A stretch of 40,613 nt of DNA from SIG575 sp964474295 (GCA_964474295.1 CAYYRN010000015.1:1-40613); one strand, 5' to 3'. Positions 1-8,583 are shown, counted from the stretch's first letter. A program made the numbers and translations. The notes: a model not told the origin generated them from the sequence alone.

Positions 1-1
1 A

Positions 2-328
2 ATATCGCCTTTGACAAAACGAAAGAAGGACGCTCCCGATTATGTTGAACGTTTTGAATTCTTTATGAACGGTTGGGAAATGGCAAACGCTTATTCCGAG
101 CTTAACGACCCCATTGACCAAAGAGAACGTTTTAAAGCACAGGAAGAACTTCTTGCACAGGGTGATGAAGAAGCAAGCACAACGGATGAGGATTTCCTCA
201 ATGCTCTTGAAATCGGTATGCCTCCCACGGGCGGTATCGGCTTCGGTATCGACAGAATGTGTATGCTCCTTACCGATTCGCAGGCAATAAGAGACGTTTT
301 GTTGTTCCCCACCATGAAGTCGCTTTAA
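2..328 (+). CDS. lysS: Lysyl-tRNA synthetase, C-terminal part (5' truncated)
   Basis: Class II lysyl-tRNA synthetase charges tRNA-Lys with lysine in the cytoplasm. Only the last 108 codons are present; the reading frame is already open at base 2. The visible part matches the end of the catalytic domain: SPLTKRK and ERFEFFMNGWEMANAYSEL (substrate pocket and dimer region), NDPIDQRERF, and the class II motif 3 segment GIGFGIDRMCMLLTDS with its conserved arginine. It ends in the FPTMK-type tail usual for bacterial LysRS. An apparent TTG start at base 11 is internal to the family alignment and is not the true start. The next gene begins one base after the stop, so lysS is probably co-transcribed with the surface-glycan genes downstream, which is an unusual neighbourhood. 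Identity is very secure. Confidence 0.96.
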   Translation: MSPLTKRKKDAPDYVERFEFFMNGWEMANAYSELNDPIDQRERFKAQEELLAQGDEEASTTDEDFLNALEIGMPPTGGIGFGIDRMCMLLTDSQAIRDVLLFPTMKSL

Positions 329-329
329 G

Positions 330-1049
330 ATGTGCGAAAAAAGGAAAATTTCCGTTGCTGTTGCCGCTTATAAGGGCGAAAGCTATATAGAAGAACAGTT
401 GGATTCGGTGTTGTCACAGCTCGGCTCGTCCGATGAAGTTATCGTTTCCGATGATTTACCCGGTGGCGAAACGGAAAAAATTGTAAGAGAAAAGGCTGAA
501 AAAGATAGCCGCATTAAGTATATAGAAGGTCCCGGAAAGGGACTTATAAAGAACTTTGAAAATTCAATAAAGCATTGTTCGGGGGATTTTATTTTTCTTG
601 CCGACCAGGATGATGTGTGGCTGCCCGACAAGGTCAAAACCGTGTCGGACAAGCTGGAAGCAGGTGCGGATTTGGTGCTTCACAATGCTATGGTAACAGA
701 CAAAAATCTGACTGTTTGTGACACATCTTTTTTCAAATCTCACGGAACAAAAACGGGTTATTTCAATAATTTGCTCAAAAATTCTTATATGGGGTGCTGT
801 ATGGCATTCAAAAAAGAGCTTTGCGAAAAAATATTGCCGTTTCCCGAAAATTTGCCGATGCATGACCAATGGATAGGCTTAATTGCCGAAAAAACGGGTG
901 AGGTATGCCTTGTTGAAAAACCTCTGATTTTGTACAGACGTCACGGAGCGAATGTGTCGGGTGGCAAAACAACACTCAAACAAAAAATTGTGTGGAGAAT
1001 TTCGATTGCGTGCGAAGTAAAGAAAAGGCTCTGCAAATCATCTAATTGA
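330..1049 (+). CDS. Family 2 glycosyltransferase (rhamnosyltransferase-like)
   Basis: GT-A fold glycosyltransferase of 239 residues, expected to transfer a sugar from a nucleotide-sugar onto a cell-surface glycan at the cytoplasmic face of the membrane. The N-terminus ISVAVAAYKGESYIEEQLDSV is the usual GT2 opening strand and helix. FIFLADQDDVW holds the DxD-type metal and nucleotide-sugar motif. MHDQWIGLIAEKTGEV resembles the acceptor-side segment of RgpB/rhamnosyltransferase relatives. The start codon lies one base after the lysS stop and no good Shine-Dalgarno site is visible, so translation is probably coupled. The stop overlaps the ribosome site of the next GT2 gene. Donor and acceptor cannot be told from the sequence. 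Confidence 0.9.
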   Translation: MCEKRKISVAVAAYKGESYIEEQLDSVLSQLGSSDEVIVSDDLPGGETEKIVREKAEKDSRIKYIEGPGKGLIKNFENSIKHCSGDFIFLADQDDVWLPDKVKTVSDKLEAGADLVLHNAMVTDKNLTVCDTSFFKSHGTKTGYFNNLLKNSYMGCCMAFKKELCEKILPFPENLPMHDQWIGLIAEKTGEVCLVEKPLILYRRHGANVSGGKTTLKQKIVWRISIACEVKKRLCKSSN

Positions 1050-1057
1050 GGTGCAAA

Positions 1058-1825
1058 ATGGAAAACTACACGGTATCGGGGTGTATTGTTACCCACAATA
1101 ATATGGGCAGCATTAAAAACACTCTTGATTCTATTTTTGAACATACAAAAGGCGTTGATTTTAAGCTTTATGTTGTCGATAACCTTTCAACCGACGGAAC
1201 TCCCGAATTTATAAGGGAAAATTATCCTTCGGTGGAGCTTATCGAACCGGGAACCAACAAAGGCTTCGGTTCGGGGCACAATGAGGTTTTGGGAAGACTT
1301 AATTCAAAATACCATGCCATAATCAATCCGGATATTGTAATTGACAGTGATGTTTTAAAGATTATGGCGGATAAGCTTGACGGCGATGACACGGCAGGTA
1401 TGCTTTCTCCGAAAATTTATTTTCCCGACGGAAGACCTCAAATACTCGGAAAAAGGATGCCTAAATTAAAATATCTTATTGCGAGCCGTATGAGAAAAGG
1501 CGATGAGCCGTCAAAACTTCTTTCGGAGTATGCTATGCTTGACAAAGACCCCGACAGCGAGTATCAAGTTGAAGTCGCAACGGGATGCTTTATGTTTATC
1601 AGAACCGATTTGTTCAAAAAAATCGGCGGTTTTGACGAACGTTATTTTATGTATTTTGAAGATTTTGACCTTGCCTGCGAGGTTAACAAAATTTCAAAGG
1701 TTTTGTATTACCCCGAAGCGGCAATTTATCACGTTTGGGGCAGAGACAGTAAGAAAAATTTCAAACTGAAAATTATTCAAATCAAGTCTATGTTCAAATT
1801 TTATTTAAAATGGATGTTTAAGTAA
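1058..1825 (+). CDS. Family 2 glycosyltransferase (WbbL/rhamnosyltransferase-like)
   Basis: Second GT2 enzyme, 255 residues. VSGCIVTHNNMGSIKNTL is the N-terminal nucleotide-binding unit, YHAIINPDIVI carries the metal-binding NPD motif typical of WbbL-like rhamnosyltransferases, and GGFDERYFMYFEDFDLACE is the conserved ED motif near the catalytic site. I chose the ATG at 1058 because GAGGTG at 1048-1053 is a well-spaced ribosome site; the upstream TTG at 1046 would lie inside that site. The upstream GT2 stop overlaps this site, so the two are translated from one message. Likely role: a second sugar transfer in building the polymer exported by the ABC transporter just downstream. The specific linkage is unknown. 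Confidence 0.9.
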   Translation: MENYTVSGCIVTHNNMGSIKNTLDSIFEHTKGVDFKLYVVDNLSTDGTPEFIRENYPSVELIEPGTNKGFGSGHNEVLGRLNSKYHAIINPDIVIDSDVLKIMADKLDGDDTAGMLSPKIYFPDGRPQILGKRMPKLKYLIASRMRKGDEPSKLLSEYAMLDKDPDSEYQVEVATGCFMFIRTDLFKKIGGFDERYFMYFEDFDLACEVNKISKVLYYPEAAIYHVWGRDSKKNFKLKIIQIKSMFKFYLKWMFK

Positions 1826-1862
1826 TGTATAGCCGAAGTGCGGCAAAGGGGCGGTGAATGTT

Positions 1863-2705
1863 ATGCGAGAAAAGTTTGAAAATTCAAAAATCGTAAAAAA
1901 CTCAAAATTCCTCTCGGATTTTGTAAGATACAGATATTTTTTGAGCGAAATTGTAAGAAGAAATATTAAAGTACAATACCGTGATTCCGTTTTGGGCATA
2001 TTTTGGACTCTTTTGCAGCCGCTTCTTACAACGGTTGTGCTGGCGCTTGTGTTCGGAAACTTTTTCGGCAAAAGCTCGGACGGCGTTGTAAATTACGTTA
2101 TTTACCTTCTTTGCGGCAGACTTCTTTACGATTTTTTCAATCAGGCAACAAAAAGAGCTATGCGCTCCGTAAGATTGAGCGCCGGTGTTATAAAAAAGGT
2201 TTATGTTCCGAAGTATATGTATCCGCTGGGAAATGTTCTTTCGTCATTCATAACCTTTTTGATTTCTCTTATTGTGCTGGTAATATTCATCTTCGCTTAC
2301 AGCTTCACGGATAAGCCTGTGCCTGTAACGCCTTATGCACTGCTTGCGTTTGTTCCTGTTGTTATATTGTTTATTCTTTGCATAGGTGTGGGACTTATTC
2401 TTGCAACGGCAGCGGTATTCTTTAAGGATGTCGAATATATTTACGATGTTTTTTGTATGTTGCTTTTTTATGCAACACCTATTGTTTACGTCATAGACAA
2501 AATGGATATGAACAAATATGTCCAGATGGGAATTTTGGCTAATCCTCTTTATTCCATAATATCAATGTTCCGTTCCTGCGTGCTTTACGGTCGGATGTTC
2601 AATTGGCATCATTTTTGGTATGCACTCGGTTTCAGCGTACTTACGGTTGTTATAGGTGTTGTGTTGTTCAACAAAAAGCAGGATAAATTTATTCTTCACA
2701 TCTGA
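1863..2705 (+). CDS. ABC-2 polysaccharide/teichoic acid exporter, permease (Wzm/TagG type)
   Basis: Membrane subunit, 280 residues, of a Wzm-Wzt or TagGH type exporter that moves a lipid-linked glycan or teichoic acid chain across the cytoplasmic membrane. The N-terminal amphipathic stretch with YRDSVLGIFWTLLQPLL is the signature just before the first membrane helix in this family. About six hydrophobic segments follow, ending in VVIGVVLFNKKQDKFILHI. I prefer the ATG at 1863, which fits AAAGGGG at 1845-1851, over the GTG at 1854, which would sit too close to it. The ATPase gene follows after about 30 bases. Substrate is inferred from the two GT2 genes upstream and the TagB-like gene downstream. 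Confidence 0.92.
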   Translation: MREKFENSKIVKNSKFLSDFVRYRYFLSEIVRRNIKVQYRDSVLGIFWTLLQPLLTTVVLALVFGNFFGKSSDGVVNYVIYLLCGRLLYDFFNQATKRAMRSVRLSAGVIKKVYVPKYMYPLGNVLSSFITFLISLIVLVIFIFAYSFTDKPVPVTPYALLAFVPVVILFILCIGVGLILATAAVFFKDVEYIYDVFCMLLFYATPIVYVIDKMDMNKYVQMGILANPLYSIISMFRSCVLYGRMFNWHHFWYALGFSVLTVVIGVVLFNKKQDKFILHI

Positions 2706-2734
2706 TTGTATCGTCTTTGAAAAGAGGTAAAAAT

Positions 2735-3484
2735 ATGGGAAAACCGGCTGTGAAAGTTGATAATGTAAGTATTATGTTTAACCTTAACAGAGAAAAGGTC
2801 GATAATGTTAAGGAATACTTTATTAAGCTCATTACACGCAGGCTGAGGTTTACGGAGTTTTGGGCGCTTAAAGATGTAAGCTTTGAAATCGAAAAAGGCG
2901 AAAGGCTCGGAATCCTCGGTTTTAACGGTGCGGGAAAAAGCACACTGCTTAAAACAATTGCAGGTGTTTTGAAGCCGACAGAAGGCTCTGTTGAAGTTGA
3001 GGGTGTAATTGCACCTCTGCTTGAACTCGGTGCGGGGTTTGACTCCAACTATTCGGGCAAGGAAAACATCTTTCTCTACGGTGCAACAATGGGTTATTCG
3101 AGAAAATACATCGAAGAACGGTATGATGAAATTGTTGCTTTTTCGGAGCTTAAAGATTTTATCGATGTTCCCGTGAAAAACTATTCTTCGGGAATGAGGG
3201 CAAGGCTCGGCTTTGCAATCGCAACTGCGGTTGAACCTGAGGTGCTTATACTTGATGAAGTGTTGTCGGTTGGTGATGCCAAGTTCAGAGCCAAGAGCGA
3301 AAAAAAGGTAAAGTCGATGTTCGATAAAGGCGTTACCGTGCTTTTTGTTTCACATAATACAGCACAGGTAAGAAGACTTTGCAACAAAGCAATAATTCTC
3401 GACCACGGCAAGGTGATAGCTTCGGGCGAAGCGGACGAAGTCTGCGACAAGTATGATGAGCTTGTCAAGGGCGGAAAAAAATAA
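2735..3484 (+). CDS. ABC polysaccharide/teichoic acid exporter, ATPase (Wzt/TagH type)
   Basis: ATP-binding subunit paired with the permease upstream. Walker A is GFNGAGKST at residues 62-70, the ABC signature is YSSGMRARLGFA, Walker B is VLILDEVLSVGD, and the switch histidine is in LFVSHNTAQV. The protein is 249 residues and stops after the nucleotide-binding domain, so it lacks the C-terminal carbohydrate-recognition domain of long Wzt proteins. Recognition of the chain end is therefore probably not done by this subunit. The ATG at 2735 follows an AGAGG site; the TTG at 2717 would lie upstream of that site and is not used. Confidence 0.94.
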   Translation: MGKPAVKVDNVSIMFNLNREKVDNVKEYFIKLITRRLRFTEFWALKDVSFEIEKGERLGILGFNGAGKSTLLKTIAGVLKPTEGSVEVEGVIAPLLELGAGFDSNYSGKENIFLYGATMGYSRKYIEERYDEIVAFSELKDFIDVPVKNYSSGMRARLGFAIATAVEPEVLILDEVLSVGDAKFRAKSEKKVKSMFDKGVTVLFVSHNTAQVRRLCNKAIILDHGKVIASGEADEVCDKYDELVKGGKK

Positions 3485-3506
3485 AATATGTAAGGGTGAT
3501 TTGAAG

Positions 3507-4421
3507 ATGAAGGGTTTGTTTTATTTTCTTTATTCGGTTTTCTTTCACCTGTTCAGAATTTTCCCTGTTAAGAAAAACAGAGTGGTTCTTTTATCTCCTC
3601 ATAATGCAAATTTTAAAGATAGCTTAATGTATGTAAGACAGGAATTTGCCCAAAGAGGAGATTTTGTTTTTAATGAGATAAGCAGCAGGGAGTTGGACAG
3701 CAAATCGGGTGCGATAAAGTTTTTTACCGTTAAAGCTTATTATTTGGCAACGGCAAAGTTCGTTTTTTTAAACGATACTTTTATGCCTTTGGCAAAGCTC
3801 AATTTTTCACGAAANNNNNNNNNNNNNNNNNNNNNNNNNNNNNNNNNNNNNNNNNNNNNNNNNNNNNNNNNNNNNNNNNNNNNNNNNNNNNNNNNNNNNN
3901 NNNNNNNNNNNNNNAAAAAGACCGTGCTTTACGCTCCGACTTTCAGAGATGACAGGGCGGCGGATAAGCAGATTCTCGAAAACTTCGATGTTGAAAGGTT
4001 TAACAGAGAATTGGGTGAAGATTATTCTCTTGTTATAAGACTTCATCCTCAAATACACACATCCGTACCCGAAAAAGGTGTTTACAATGCGACCGATTAT
4101 GATGATGTAAACGAGCTTATCCGAGAATGTGATGTACTTATAACCGACTATTCCTCGATTTGTATGGAGTTTTCAATGCTTGCAAAGCCGATGCTCTTTT
4201 TCGCTTACGATTTGGAAAAATATAAAAATGACAGAGATTTGTATTTTGAGTACGAGTCTTATGTTCCCGGAAAAGTTGTTAAAACCTTTGATGAGCTTAT
4301 AGAAGCTTTAAAGAAAAACGATTTTGATGCGGAAAAAAATAAAAAATTCCGAGAATTTAATTTTGATTATTTCGACGGGAAATCGTCGGCACGTCTTGCC
4401 GATTTCTTATTAAAAGAATGA
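3507..4421 (+). CDS. CDP-glycerol glycerophosphotransferase family protein (TagB/TagF-like), broken by assembly gap
   Basis: Enzyme family that adds glycerol phosphate (or a related polyol phosphate) from CDP-glycerol during teichoic-acid-like polymer synthesis. The N-terminal part has the membrane-associating segment FYFLYSVFFHLFRIFPVKKN and a GT-B-like first half. The C-terminal half has KKTVLYAPTFRDD, LVIRLHPQ and VLITDYSSICMEFSML, all hallmark motifs of this family. A 100-base N run (3815-3914) interrupts it. The conserved HGT-type motif expected in the middle is missing, so the true gap probably exceeds 100 bases and the apparent 304-residue length is not real. The start ATG at 3507 follows AAGGGTG at 3492-3498. 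It belongs with the exporter genes upstream. Confidence 0.88.
   Translation: MKGLFYFLYSVFFHLFRIFPVKKNRVVLLSPHNANFKDSLMYVRQEFAQRGDFVFNEISSRELDSKSGAIKFFTVKAYYLATAKFVFLNDTFMPLAKLNFSRXXXXXXXXXXXXXXXXXXXXXXXXXXXXXXXXXXKKTVLYAPTFRDDRAADKQILENFDVERFNRELGEDYSLVIRLHPQIHTSVPEKGVYNATDYDDVNELIRECDVLITDYSSICMEFSMLAKPMLFFAYDLEKYKNDRDLYFEYESYVPGKVVKTFDELIEALKKNDFDAEKNKKFREFNFDYFDGKSSARLADFLLKE
3815..3914. other. Scaffold gap, 100 N
   Basis: A run of exactly 100 undetermined bases inside the TagB-like gene. The round length, identical to two other gaps in the window, indicates a placeholder and not a measured distance. The apparent open frame across it is coincidental. Confidence 0.98.
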
Positions 4422-4433
4422 CGGAGGGTTTTT

Positions 4434-5786
4434 ATGGAGAACAAATTGTCAAAACGAATTTGGTTTAATCTGCTTCTTTTCGGCTTTATGGGACAAGTTG
4501 CGTGGGCTGTTGAAAACGTTTATTTTAACACGTTTCTGTTTAACTACATCGGCGGAAACACAAGCCACATTTCAGCTATGGTTGCCCTTAGTGCCGCAAC
4601 GGCTGTTGTAACGACGTTTTTTATGGGAACGCTGAGCGATAAGCTCGGCAAACGAAAAGCTTTTATTTCCGTGGGGTACATACTGTGGGGAATAACCGTT
4701 TTGGTGTTTGCTTTCATTTCACGGGAAAACGTGGCGACGGTTTTTAACATTTCCGAAAAAAGCAAGGTTCTTGCTGCCACTGTTTCCATCGTAATTATTA
4801 TGGATTGCGTAATGACCTTTATGGGTTCGACAAGTAACGATGCGGCTTTTAACGCTTGGATAACCGATGTTACCACAGTCGGCAACAGAGGCGTTGCGGA
4901 AAGCGTTTTGTCGCTTCTGCCGATTTTCGCAACCGCTATTGTAACTGTTGGTTTTGGTGCCGGCGTTTCGGCACTCGGCTATTCGTCTTGCTTTATTTTC
5001 CTCGGAGTGCTTGTTGTGTTCTGCGGCATTATAGGACTTTTTTCACTGAAAGACGCAAAAAGCATCGAAAAGAAAAACACAAATTATTTCAGCGATATTA
5101 TTTACGGCTTCAGACCTTCCGTTATAAAGGAAAACAAAACTCTGTACATAACTTTATGCGCAATCTGTATCTATTCTATTGCAGGTCAGATTTTTATGCC
5201 GTATATTTTTATTTACATCCAGCATTATCTTAAAATCGATTTTAACAACCTCGGAGGGCTTCTTACAACTCCCGTCTTGATTGTTGCGGCTGTCGGCGTT
5301 GTTGTTTTTATAACCGGCATTATTTTCCTCGGAAAAGCTGTTGACAAATACGGCAAATCGAAATTTGCTTTTATCGCCGTCGGAGCTTTTACGCTCGGAC
5401 TTTTGATTGCATATTTTGCGGACAGAAATATCGCTTTGTTCCTCGGTGCGGTAATTGTAACACTTCTCGGCTCAACCCTCATCGGTATTGTGCTTAATTC
5501 TACCGTTCGTGATTTTACTCCCGAAAACAAAGCCGGCTTGTTTCAGGGCGTCAGAATGATTTTTGTCGTACTGATTCCAATGATTATCGGCCCCACGCTC
5601 GGAACGTGGACGATAGAAAGGTTTGCCGCAGCGCATATGGGTGCGACATATCAAAACGATTACGGTGAGATAGTAAATGTCCCCGTACCTGAAATTTTCC
5701 TTGTGTCGGCAATTGTTGCGGTGCTGGTTGTGATTCCTCTAATTTTTGTAAAAAATAAATTTAAAAGTGTTGACAAACATAATTAA
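4434..5786 (+). CDS. Major facilitator superfamily transporter (GPH/SLC45-like)
   Basis: Polytopic membrane carrier of 450 residues with about twelve hydrophobic segments. FMGTLSDKLGKRKAFI is the MFS motif A loop after the second helix, and GKAVDKYGKSKFAF is its pseudo-repeat in the second half, confirming two six-helix bundles. General form resembles glycoside/cation symporters and SLC45-like sugar carriers, but the substrate cannot be read from the sequence. It follows the TagB-like gene by 12 bases with GGAGG before the ATG, so it is the last gene of the glycan cluster operon. The 3' end overlaps the promoter for the thiamine leader. It could equally be a drug or metabolite exporter. Confidence 0.85.
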   Translation: MENKLSKRIWFNLLLFGFMGQVAWAVENVYFNTFLFNYIGGNTSHISAMVALSAATAVVTTFFMGTLSDKLGKRKAFISVGYILWGITVLVFAFISRENVATVFNISEKSKVLAATVSIVIIMDCVMTFMGSTSNDAAFNAWITDVTTVGNRGVAESVLSLLPIFATAIVTVGFGAGVSALGYSSCFIFLGVLVVFCGIIGLFSLKDAKSIEKKNTNYFSDIIYGFRPSVIKENKTLYITLCAICIYSIAGQIFMPYIFIYIQHYLKIDFNNLGGLLTTPVLIVAAVGVVVFITGIIFLGKAVDKYGKSKFAFIAVGAFTLGLLIAYFADRNIALFLGAVIVTLLGSTLIGIVLNSTVRDFTPENKAGLFQGVRMIFVVLIPMIIGPTLGTWTIERFAAAHMGATYQNDYGEIVNVPVPEIFLVSAIVAVLVVIPLIFVKNKFKSVDKHN

Positions 5787-5798
5787 ATGTTTTATAAT
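5770..5798 (+). promoter_or_regulatory. Sigma-A promoter for the TPP riboswitch-thiT unit
   Basis: TTGACA at 5770-5775 and TATAAT at 5793-5798 with a 17-base spacer, a perfect consensus. It overlaps the end of the MFS gene and would start transcription near 5805, upstream of the aptamer. A leader hairpin CTGCCG/CGGCAG (5825-5830 with 5841-5846) precedes the aptamer. Confidence 0.85.
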
Positions 5799-5850
5799 TG
5801 CGAAGTAAAGTGAATATTAAGTGACTGCCGTGTATATTTTCGGCAGCGTG

Positions 5851-5945
5851 CTAAAAGGGGTGCTGATGAAATTCGGCTGAGATTAAGGCTATTTTGCCTT
5901 TGACCCTTATTAACCTGTTGGATAATGCCAGTGTAGGGATCTTAG
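5851..5945 (+). promoter_or_regulatory. TPP riboswitch (THI element)
   Basis: Thiamine pyrophosphate aptamer. The conserved core elements are seen in order: GGGGTGCT, GCTGAGA, GACCCTT, AACCTG, GGATAATGCCAG and GTAGGGA. Outer stem P1 is formed by CTAA (5851-5854) and TTAG (5942-5945). It precedes a terminator hairpin and thiT, so high TPP should stop transcription before the transporter gene. Confidence 0.96.
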
Positions 5946-5960
5946 TTCATTTTGTATTTT

Positions 5961-5995
5961 ATCCGTTCGGGTTTTCTCGAACGGATTATTTTTTT
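5961..5995 (+). terminator. Riboswitch-controlled intrinsic terminator
   Basis: Perfect 9-base-pair stem ATCCGTTCG (5961-5969) with CGAACGGAT (5978-5986), then a run of T from 5988. It lies between the TPP aptamer and thiT and is the expression platform. Confidence 0.9.
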
Positions 5996-6010
5996 GTGAG
6001 GTGTTTTTTT

Positions 6011-6592
6011 ATGTCAAACAGTTTAAAACGTACCCAAATTCTAACCGAATGTGCAATTATGATTGCTCTTTCGTGTGTGCTTAGCGTAGTTACTGTCTAC
6101 ACTTTGCCGCAGGGCGGCTCAATAACAGCTTTCAGCCAAGTGCCTATCATAATCATTTCTTACCGTCACGGCTTAAAGTGGGGCAGCTTTTCGGGCTTTG
6201 TGCTTTCTGTTTTTCAGCTCCTTTCGGGGTTGTCGAATTTCAGCTACGTTAAAACCGTAGGTGCTTACATTGCTGTGGCAATGCTTGATTATCTTTTGGC
6301 TTTTACCGTTTTGGGACTCGGCGGTATGTTTAGAAACAAAATAAAAAATCAAGCACTCGGAATCGCTTTGGGTGCGGGCATAGTGTCGGCGGCAAGGTTT
6401 GTATGTCATTTCCTTTCGGGCGTTACGGTTTGGGCTGATTATGCCGGCGGTTGGAAAAACGTTTGGATTTATTCTTTTGTCTACAACGGCTCATATATGG
6501 GTGTTGAAGCGTTAATTACCGTTCTCGGTGTTGTGCTTCTTTGTGCGGTTCTTGATTTTTCCCGTCCGAACCTTATAAGAAAAAGAAAATAA
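6011..6592 (+). CDS. thiT: Thiamine ECF transporter S-component ThiT
   Basis: Substrate-binding membrane subunit of an energy-coupling factor transporter that imports thiamine; it works with a shared EcfA/EcfA'/EcfT module encoded elsewhere. 193 residues with about six membrane segments. An AxxxA pattern in the first helix (AIMIA) fits the EcfT-docking motif. SGVTVWADYAGGWKNVW and YSFVYNGSYMG resemble the thiamine pocket segments of ThiT, and LDYLLAFTVLGLGG the helix 4 region. The ATG at 6011 is preceded by GAGGTG; a longer open frame from 5894 reads through the aptamer and terminator and is not real. The TPP riboswitch upstream independently supports the thiamine assignment. Confidence 0.95.
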   Translation: MSNSLKRTQILTECAIMIALSCVLSVVTVYTLPQGGSITAFSQVPIIIISYRHGLKWGSFSGFVLSVFQLLSGLSNFSYVKTVGAYIAVAMLDYLLAFTVLGLGGMFRNKIKNQALGIALGAGIVSAARFVCHFLSGVTVWADYAGGWKNVWIYSFVYNGSYMGVEALITVLGVVLLCAVLDFSRPNLIRKRK

Positions 6593-6595
6593 TTG

Positions 6596-6624
6596 TTGAA
6601 AACCTTGGCTTAATAGTGTATAAT
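6596..6624 (+). promoter_or_regulatory. Sigma-A promoter for proS
   Basis: TTGAAA at 6596-6601 and TATAAT at 6619-6624, spacer 17. It gives a short leader of about 40 bases before proS. No T-box is present in that leader. Confidence 0.75.
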
Positions 6625-6672
6625 ATAAATTCAAAGAAAAATTTACTATTAACATAAAGAGAGGTTTTATAA

Positions 6673-8109
6673 GTGGCTAACCAGAAAAAGATGGTAGAAG
6701 AAATCACTTCTATGGATACCGACTTTGCAAAATGGTATACGGATGTTGTGAAAAAAGCGGAGCTTGCTTCCTATTCAAGCGTAAGAGGATGTATGGTTGT
6801 TCGTCCTTACGGTACCGCATTGTGGGAAAACATTCGCAACGAGCTTGACAGAAGATTTAAAGAAACGGGTCACGAAAACGTGATGATGCCCATGTTCATA
6901 CCCGAAAGTCTTCTTCAAAAAGAAAAAGACCACGTTGCGGGTTTTGCACCTGAGGTTGCTTGGGTTACGCACGGCGGCGAGGAAAAACTTACGGAGCGTT
7001 TGTGCGTCAGACCGACATCCGAAACTCTTTTTTGCGACCATTATTCGGAAATAATCCATTCGTACAGGGATTTGCCGAAGCTTTATAACCAGTGGTGTTC
7101 CGTTGTGCGTTGGGAAAAGACAACAAGACCTTTCCTCAGAACAATGGAGTTCTTTTGGCAGGAAGGTCATACAATGCACGAAACAGCAGAGGAAGCAATT
7201 GCCGAAACGGAAAAGATGCTTAACGTCTATGCCGATTTTTGCGAAAAATGTCTTGCAATTCCCGTTGTTAAGGGCAAAAAGACAGATAAAGAAAAGTTTG
7301 CAGGTGCGGAGTCAACGTACACAATTGAGGCTCTTATGCACGACGGTAAAGCTCTTCAAAGCGGTACAAGCCATTATTTCGGAAACGATTTTTCAAAAGC
7401 TTTCAATGTTTCGTTTACTGGCAGGGATAACTCACAGCAGTTCCCCCACGAAACATCTTGGGGTATGTCAAGCCGTATAATAGGTGCAATAATTATGACG
7501 CACGGTGATGATAACGGACTTGTTCTTCCTCCTTTCGTTGCACCCGTTCAGGTTGTGGTTCTTCCTATTGCGCAGCATAAGGAAGGTGTTCTCGATAAGG
7601 CAAGGGAGCTTACGGAACGTATTTCAAAATTCTGCCGTGCAAAAATCGATGACAGTGACAATTCCGCAGGCTGGAAGTTTGCCGAATATGAGATGAAGGG
7701 TGTTCCGCTTCGTCTTGAAATAGGCCCGAAAGATATCGAAAACAATCAGTGCGTTCTTGTTCGCCGTGATAACAGAGAAAAAATCTTTGTATCTCTTGAT
7801 GAATTGGAAACGAAAATTCCCGAAATTCTTCAGTCTGTTCACGACGGCTTGTATGAAAAGGCTCTTAAACGCCGTGAAGAAATGACATACAGCGTTGACA
7901 ACCTTGATGATATGATTAAAAACGCAGAGGAACGTCCCGGATTTATTAAGGCTATGTGGTGCGGAGACCTTGAATGTGAGGAAAAACTCAAAGAGGTTGC
8001 AGGCGTTACCTCAAGATGTATCCCGTTTGTTCAGGAAGAAATTTCCGATACCTGCGTATGCTGCGGAAAAAAAGCCAAGCATATGCTCTATTGGGGTAAA
8101 GCCTATTAA
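6673..8109 (+). CDS. proS: Prolyl-tRNA synthetase, short archaeal/eukaryal-type form
   Basis: Class II synthetase charging tRNA-Pro. 478 residues, the length of the form that lacks the INS editing insertion of standard bacterial ProRS. Motif 2 lies in WCSVVRWEKTTRPFLRTMEFFWQEGHT and motif 3 in GVPLRLEIGPKDIE. The C-terminal zinc-binding domain is seen as CGDLECEEKLK and CVCCGKKAKHMLYWGKAY, ending in the terminal tyrosine characteristic of this type. The start is GTG at 6673, with AGAGAGG ahead of it; MANQKKMVEEIT is a usual N-terminus. A strong terminator follows, so the gene is monocistronic. Trans-editing of Ala-tRNA-Pro would have to come from a separate protein. Confidence 0.96.
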   Translation: MANQKKMVEEITSMDTDFAKWYTDVVKKAELASYSSVRGCMVVRPYGTALWENIRNELDRRFKETGHENVMMPMFIPESLLQKEKDHVAGFAPEVAWVTHGGEEKLTERLCVRPTSETLFCDHYSEIIHSYRDLPKLYNQWCSVVRWEKTTRPFLRTMEFFWQEGHTMHETAEEAIAETEKMLNVYADFCEKCLAIPVVKGKKTDKEKFAGAESTYTIEALMHDGKALQSGTSHYFGNDFSKAFNVSFTGRDNSQQFPHETSWGMSSRIIGAIIMTHGDDNGLVLPPFVAPVQVVVLPIAQHKEGVLDKARELTERISKFCRAKIDDSDNSAGWKFAEYEMKGVPLRLEIGPKDIENNQCVLVRRDNREKIFVSLDELETKIPEILQSVHDGLYEKALKRREEMTYSVDNLDDMIKNAEERPGFIKAMWCGDLECEEKLKEVAGVTSRCIPFVQEEISDTCVCCGKKAKHMLYWGKAY

Positions 8110-8158
8110 TTTAGGACTGTCAAAAGGTGCATATTGCATAAAAAGATAATTTAAAACG

Positions 8159-8207
8159 AAGGATTCTTTTGGTTAGCGAATCATAAAAAACCAAAGGAAT
8201 CCTTTTT
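8159..8207 (+). terminator. Intrinsic terminator of proS
   Basis: Sixteen-pair stem AAGGATTCTTTTGGTT (8159-8174) with AACCAAAGGAATCCTT (8189-8204), one G-U pair, followed by TTTTT. Confidence 0.9.
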
Positions 8208-8535
8208 GCATATAGGCTTTAATTTTGTCAAGTTTTCGATGCGTCAATCAAATTTAATTTTTTGTGCAAATTTAATAAAAATTATTAAAAAAGACAATGA
8301 CAAAAAAATAACAATCAAAAAAACGGCTTAAAAATGTTACCGAATTGTTCCTTGACTTCAATTTTAATTTCCTTTTTTTACAGAAAAAATGAGCTTAAAA
8401 TTGTAATAAATCGTAGAAAAAAATTTACTCTTGCAAAAACAAAAAAGAATAAAATTACGTTTTATTATTCCAAAATAGCATTAAAAATGTTGAAAACTTT
8501 GTTTAAACATCTAAAAACCCCTTATTTTATAGGCT

Positions 8536-8565
8536 TTTTCCACATTTTCCACACAGTTTTCCACA
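8536..8565 (+). promoter_or_regulatory. Cluster of three DnaA-box-like sites
   Basis: TTTTCCACA occurs three times in the same orientation, at 8536-8544, 8545-8553 and 8557-8565, spaced by 0 and 3 bases. Each differs by one base from the DnaA box consensus TTATCCACA. The surrounding DNA is very AT-rich. Binding by DnaA is an inference; no dnaA or dnaN gene is nearby. Confidence 0.5.
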
Positions 8566-8583
8566 ATCTTAAAAAATACGAAA

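Noticed and set aside
5894..6010. N-terminal extension of the thiT reading frame
   Set aside because: It reads through the TPP aptamer and terminator; the ATG at 6011 with GAGGTG fits the family start.
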